From: Actinomycetota bacterium
GTDB lineage: Bacteria > Actinomycetota > Aquicultoria > Aquicultorales > Aquicultoraceae
Assembly: GCA_030017355.1 (NCBI GenBank)
Contig: JASEIR010000023.1
Location: 1 to 17,932 of the forward strand
Direction of reading: 5' to 3'
DNA: 17,932 nt
In this document: piece after piece, positions 16,181-17,932 of the stretch
How positions within the stretch are numbered: the first letter of the stretch is position 1
Layout of the letters: each line of letters begins with the position of its first letter
Position numbers and translations under genes: made by a program
Notes under the pieces: generated by a model
The model's database searches: none
Told to the model about the DNA's origin: nothing
What the model saw: the letters and a program-made list of their open reading frames with translations, nothing else

Positions 16181-16246
16181 ATACACAACCTATTTGAAGC
16201 CAACTTCTTTAATATAACCAATTTATGAATCCAAAACTATGCTTAA

Positions 16247-16702
16247 TTATGACCGTTCCAATCGACCTTGAAGCCTATCGCGGCCTCTCTGCACAGCTGT
16301 CAGCAGCTTGCCGAGATTTACTTCTAGATTTGCTAGCATTTCATCTGCATAATCCTCAGCCCCTAAACGCACCTCACGCTCTTTTGCAAGGGCTTCCTCA
16401 ATAATTTCGTTAGCTTTCTTTTCTGCCTGCTTTACTATTTCGGTTTCCATAACCATGGATTCCGCTTTTCTTCTACCCTCTTCAATTATTCTGTTAGCCT
16501 CTCGCTCTGCTTCATCAATCATTTCTTGTCTTTCTTTGACAATCCAGCGCGCTTGTTTTAATTCTTCAGGCAGTGCTGCTCTTAGGTCATCAATGATCTC
16601 ATATATTTTTTGTTCTTTAATAATTACGCTTCCTGAAAAGGGAACTTTTCTGCCATTTGCTATAATGTCTTCAAGTTGGTCTATAAGGGCCATCATATCC
16701 AT
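16247..16702 (-). CDS. SepIVA/DivIVA-like coiled-coil protein
   Basis: The 151-residue charged protein has a short N-terminal segment (LIDQLEDIIANGRKVPFSG, then IYEIIDDLRAALPEELKQA) followed by a long predicted coiled coil (about 45-130) rich in E, K, R and A. There is no signal peptide or membrane segment. Such proteins are often auto-named ATP synthase subunit b. That is unlikely here, as there is no membrane anchor and no atp neighbours. From memory, the N-terminal pattern and the place before DUF177 match mycobacterial Rv2927c (SepIVA), a septum-associated division factor, though that protein is longer. A role in division or envelope growth is therefore inferred. The start is ATG with AGGAGG 12 bases upstream, 22 bp after coaD. 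Confidence 0.75.
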   Translation of the reverse strand: MDMMALIDQLEDIIANGRKVPFSGSVIIKEQKIYEIIDDLRAALPEELKQARWIVKERQEMIDEAEREANRIIEEGRRKAESMVMETEIVKQAEKKANEIIEEALAKEREVRLGAEDYADEMLANLEVNLGKLLTAVQRGRDRLQGRLERS

Positions 16703-16724
16703 CTAAACTATAACCCTCCTCTGG

Positions 16725-17201
16725 CTAACCCAATATGTCTCGCAAAGTTTTTTCTACGTTGGGAGGCACCAGCCCACTAATATCGCCTTTATACCTTGCG
16801 ATCTCTTTTACCGCGCTTGAACTTAAATAAGCATATTCTGGGCTTGCCATCATAAAAACTGTCTCTATATCTGGCTTTAGCTTTCGATTTAGCTGAGCCA
16901 TTTGGAATTCATGCTCAAAATCGGTTATTGCCCTTAGTCCTCTTATAATAACACGAGCACCATGCATCTTTACAAATTCAACCAGTAACCCATCAAATGA
17001 AAATACCTCAATCTCTTTGTAGTCACGTACTGCATCCTTAACCATATTAACTCTTTGTTCCAATGAAAAAAGGGGTGTCTTGTAAGGGTTAACAACAACT
17101 CCTATAATAACTTTATTATATAGCTTAGTTGCCCTTTTGATTATATCTAAATGTCCTGAAGTTATCGGATCAAAGCTACCTGGAACAACCGCAATATTCA
17201 T
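16725..17201 (-). CDS. coaD: Phosphopantetheine adenylyltransferase CoaD
   Basis: CoaD joins 4'-phosphopantetheine and ATP to dephospho-CoA, the penultimate step of coenzyme A synthesis. The 158-residue nucleotidyltransferase has GSFDPITSGHLD (8-19) with the (H/T)xGH-type motif ending at His17. RGLR is at 87-90 and the C-terminal YLSSSAVKE motif is at 125-133. Length and motifs are those of bacterial CoaD. Its ATG overlaps the rsmD TGA in an ATGA, the very common rsmD-coaD coupling. CoA is a substrate for the Acd and Fab enzymes encoded downstream. Confidence 0.97.
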   Translation of the reverse strand: MNIAVVPGSFDPITSGHLDIIKRATKLYNKVIIGVVVNPYKTPLFSLEQRVNMVKDAVRDYKEIEVFSFDGLLVEFVKMHGARVIIRGLRAITDFEHEFQMAQLNRKLKPDIETVFMMASPEYAYLSSSAVKEIARYKGDISGLVPPNVEKTLRDILG

Positions 17202-17758
17202 TCATGACCTTTCTTACGGTAAAACATTAAAGCAGTGTCACCGTAAATTCTTATTGATTCGATTTCCAGCCCCTCGACAGTCATTGGATTGGCTTTAGCT
17301 GGACGCTCAAGAACTAGTAAGCCATCGGCATCTAACAAATAAGATGATAACATAAAAAGGATGGCATTTAAAAAGGATACGCTAATTCCATAAGGAGGGT
17401 CAAGAAAAATCAGGTTAAACTTTTGCTTGTCTTTTATTAGGTTTTTTAAACCTTTTTCAACATCAGCGCGTATTACTATAGCTTTGCTTTTCAAACCGGT
17501 TATTTCAAGGTTCTTTTTTATAAGTTCAATTGCTTCAGCCTTCGAATCGATAAAAATAGCTTCCGAAGCACCTCTACTGAGCGCTTCAATACCAAGATTT
17601 CCAGTTCCTGCAAAAACATCAAGTACTTTGGTGTCGATTACTTTAGGCCCGATTATATTAAACATCGCCTCCTTTACCCTATCAGAGGTAGGCCTAACGC
17701 TAATTCCTTTTGGCGTATATAATTTTCTTCCTTTTGCTACTCCTGCAATTACTCGCAT
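17198..17758 (-). CDS. rsmD: 16S rRNA (guanine-N2) methyltransferase RsmD
   Basis: RsmD methylates G966 (E. coli numbering) of 16S rRNA in assembled small subunits using S-adenosylmethionine. The 186-residue Rossmann methyltransferase starts MRVIAG and contains RPTSDRVKEAMFNI (22-35). The SAM motif is DVFAGTGNLGIEALSRGA (47-64), and the catalytic DPPY is at 120-123. I chose the ATG at 17756-17758 because GAGGAA sits 8 bases upstream and the N-terminus matches the family. An in-frame ATG at 17776 would put that Shine-Dalgarno inside the gene. It is the first gene of its operon, close to the right-end repeat. Confidence 0.96.
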   Translation of the reverse strand: MRVIAGVAKGRKLYTPKGISVRPTSDRVKEAMFNIIGPKVIDTKVLDVFAGTGNLGIEALSRGASEAIFIDSKAEAIELIKKNLEITGLKSKAIVIRADVEKGLKNLIKDKQKFNLIFLDPPYGISVSFLNAILFMLSSYLLDADGLLVLERPAKANPMTVEGLEIESIRIYGDTALMFYRKKGHE

Positions 17759-17800
17759 TTTTAAGCTTCCTCGCATAAACGACGCCTCTATGGGCTTCTT

Positions 17801-17840
17801 CGGCGCCCGTCCCCGATCTGCTCTTTATTTGAGATTGCCA
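17801..17840. repeat. Inverted-repeat partner of 41-80
   Basis: Its reverse complement matches 41-80 at about 35 of 40 bases, with a 24-base perfect core. It lies upstream of rsmD and runs into the palindromic element at 17831-17870. A further piece, CGTCTCCGGTC at 17891-17901, is the inverse of 63-73. The copies could recombine and invert the interval. Confidence 0.8.
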
Positions 17841-17870
17841 CGTCGCCCTAACGGGCTCCTCGCAATGACA
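17831..17870. repeat. Palindromic intergenic repeat, right end
   Basis: The element runs from GAGATTGCCACG to CTCGCAATGACA. ATTGC near the left pairs with GCAAT near the right, and GCCC-TAAC-GGGC forms the centre. It shares its ends with the 1-36 unit in the same orientation. It is similar to dispersed intergenic repeats that I recall from other environmental bacterial genomes; the identification is from memory. Confidence 0.7.
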
Positions 17871-17932
17871 ATTCTTCTTTGCCTATCCCTCGTCTCCGGT
17901 CCATTTTTCACCCCCACCCTGTCCCTCCCCCC

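Noticed and set aside
16247..16702. ATP synthase subunit b
   Set aside because: No N-terminal membrane helix and no atp genes nearby; similarity would be coiled-coil composition only.
17784..17810. GC-rich imperfect hairpin between rsmD and the right repeat
   Set aside because: Asymmetric pairing and no U-tract; best treated as part of the repeat surroundings.

Overview
This is a chromosomal block of core bacterial genes. I call 17 protein-coding genes; 16 are read on the minus strand and one, ftsY, on the plus strand. I see no rRNA, tRNA, CRISPR array, transposase or prophage gene. The DNA is AT-rich by eye. The minus-strand order is rsmD, coaD, a small coiled-coil gene, yceD/DUF177, rpmF, acd, a P-loop/DRTGG gene, plsX, fabH, fabK, fabD, fabG, acpP, fabF, rnc and smc. 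From memory, this is close to the order seen in Clostridia-type Firmicutes and partly in Actinobacteria. FabK in place of FabI, and an ADP-forming acetyl-CoA synthetase in place of an acetate kinase, point to an anaerobe, perhaps a deep-branching actinobacterial or clostridial lineage. I cannot place it more precisely.

Layout from the right end, in the direction of minus-strand transcription: (a) 17201-17758 rsmD overlaps coaD by four bases, followed by a 151-residue coiled-coil protein resembling the mycobacterial division factor SepIVA (Rv2927c). A strong intrinsic terminator at about 16151-16180 closes this group. (b) yceD-rpmF, the usual DUF177-L32 pair. (c) acd (fused ADP-forming acetyl-CoA synthetase) and a Pta-N-terminal-like P-loop/DRTGG protein. 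(d) A 206-bp spacer with several inverted and direct repeats, then a tightly packed fatty-acid and phospholipid operon, plsX-fabH-fabK-fabD-fabG-acpP-fabF. (e) rnc and smc. (f) ftsY, which normally follows smc in the same direction but here converges on it.

The fab genes encode most of a type II fatty-acid cycle: FabD loads malonate onto AcpP, FabH starts chains, FabF elongates, FabG reduces the ketoacyl group and FabK reduces the enoyl group. PlsX passes acyl groups to phospholipid synthesis. FabZ, acetyl-CoA carboxylase and the regulator FapR are not in the window. Acd interconverts acetyl-CoA and acetate plus ATP, so it sits at the supply end of the same metabolism. SMC, RNase III, FtsY and the SepIVA-like protein cover chromosome organisation, RNA processing, membrane targeting and possibly septation.

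Both ends carry related palindromic intergenic repeats, which suggests the window is a contig broken at dispersed repeats. I found no convincing new multi-gene system. The points most worth a second look are: a tandem duplication of the fabF tail that supplies the rnc ribosome-binding site; a perfect 13-bp hairpin inside the acd coding sequence; a structured plsX leader; SMC hinge glycine changes; the Acd/DRTGG pair; and the SepIVA-like gene.
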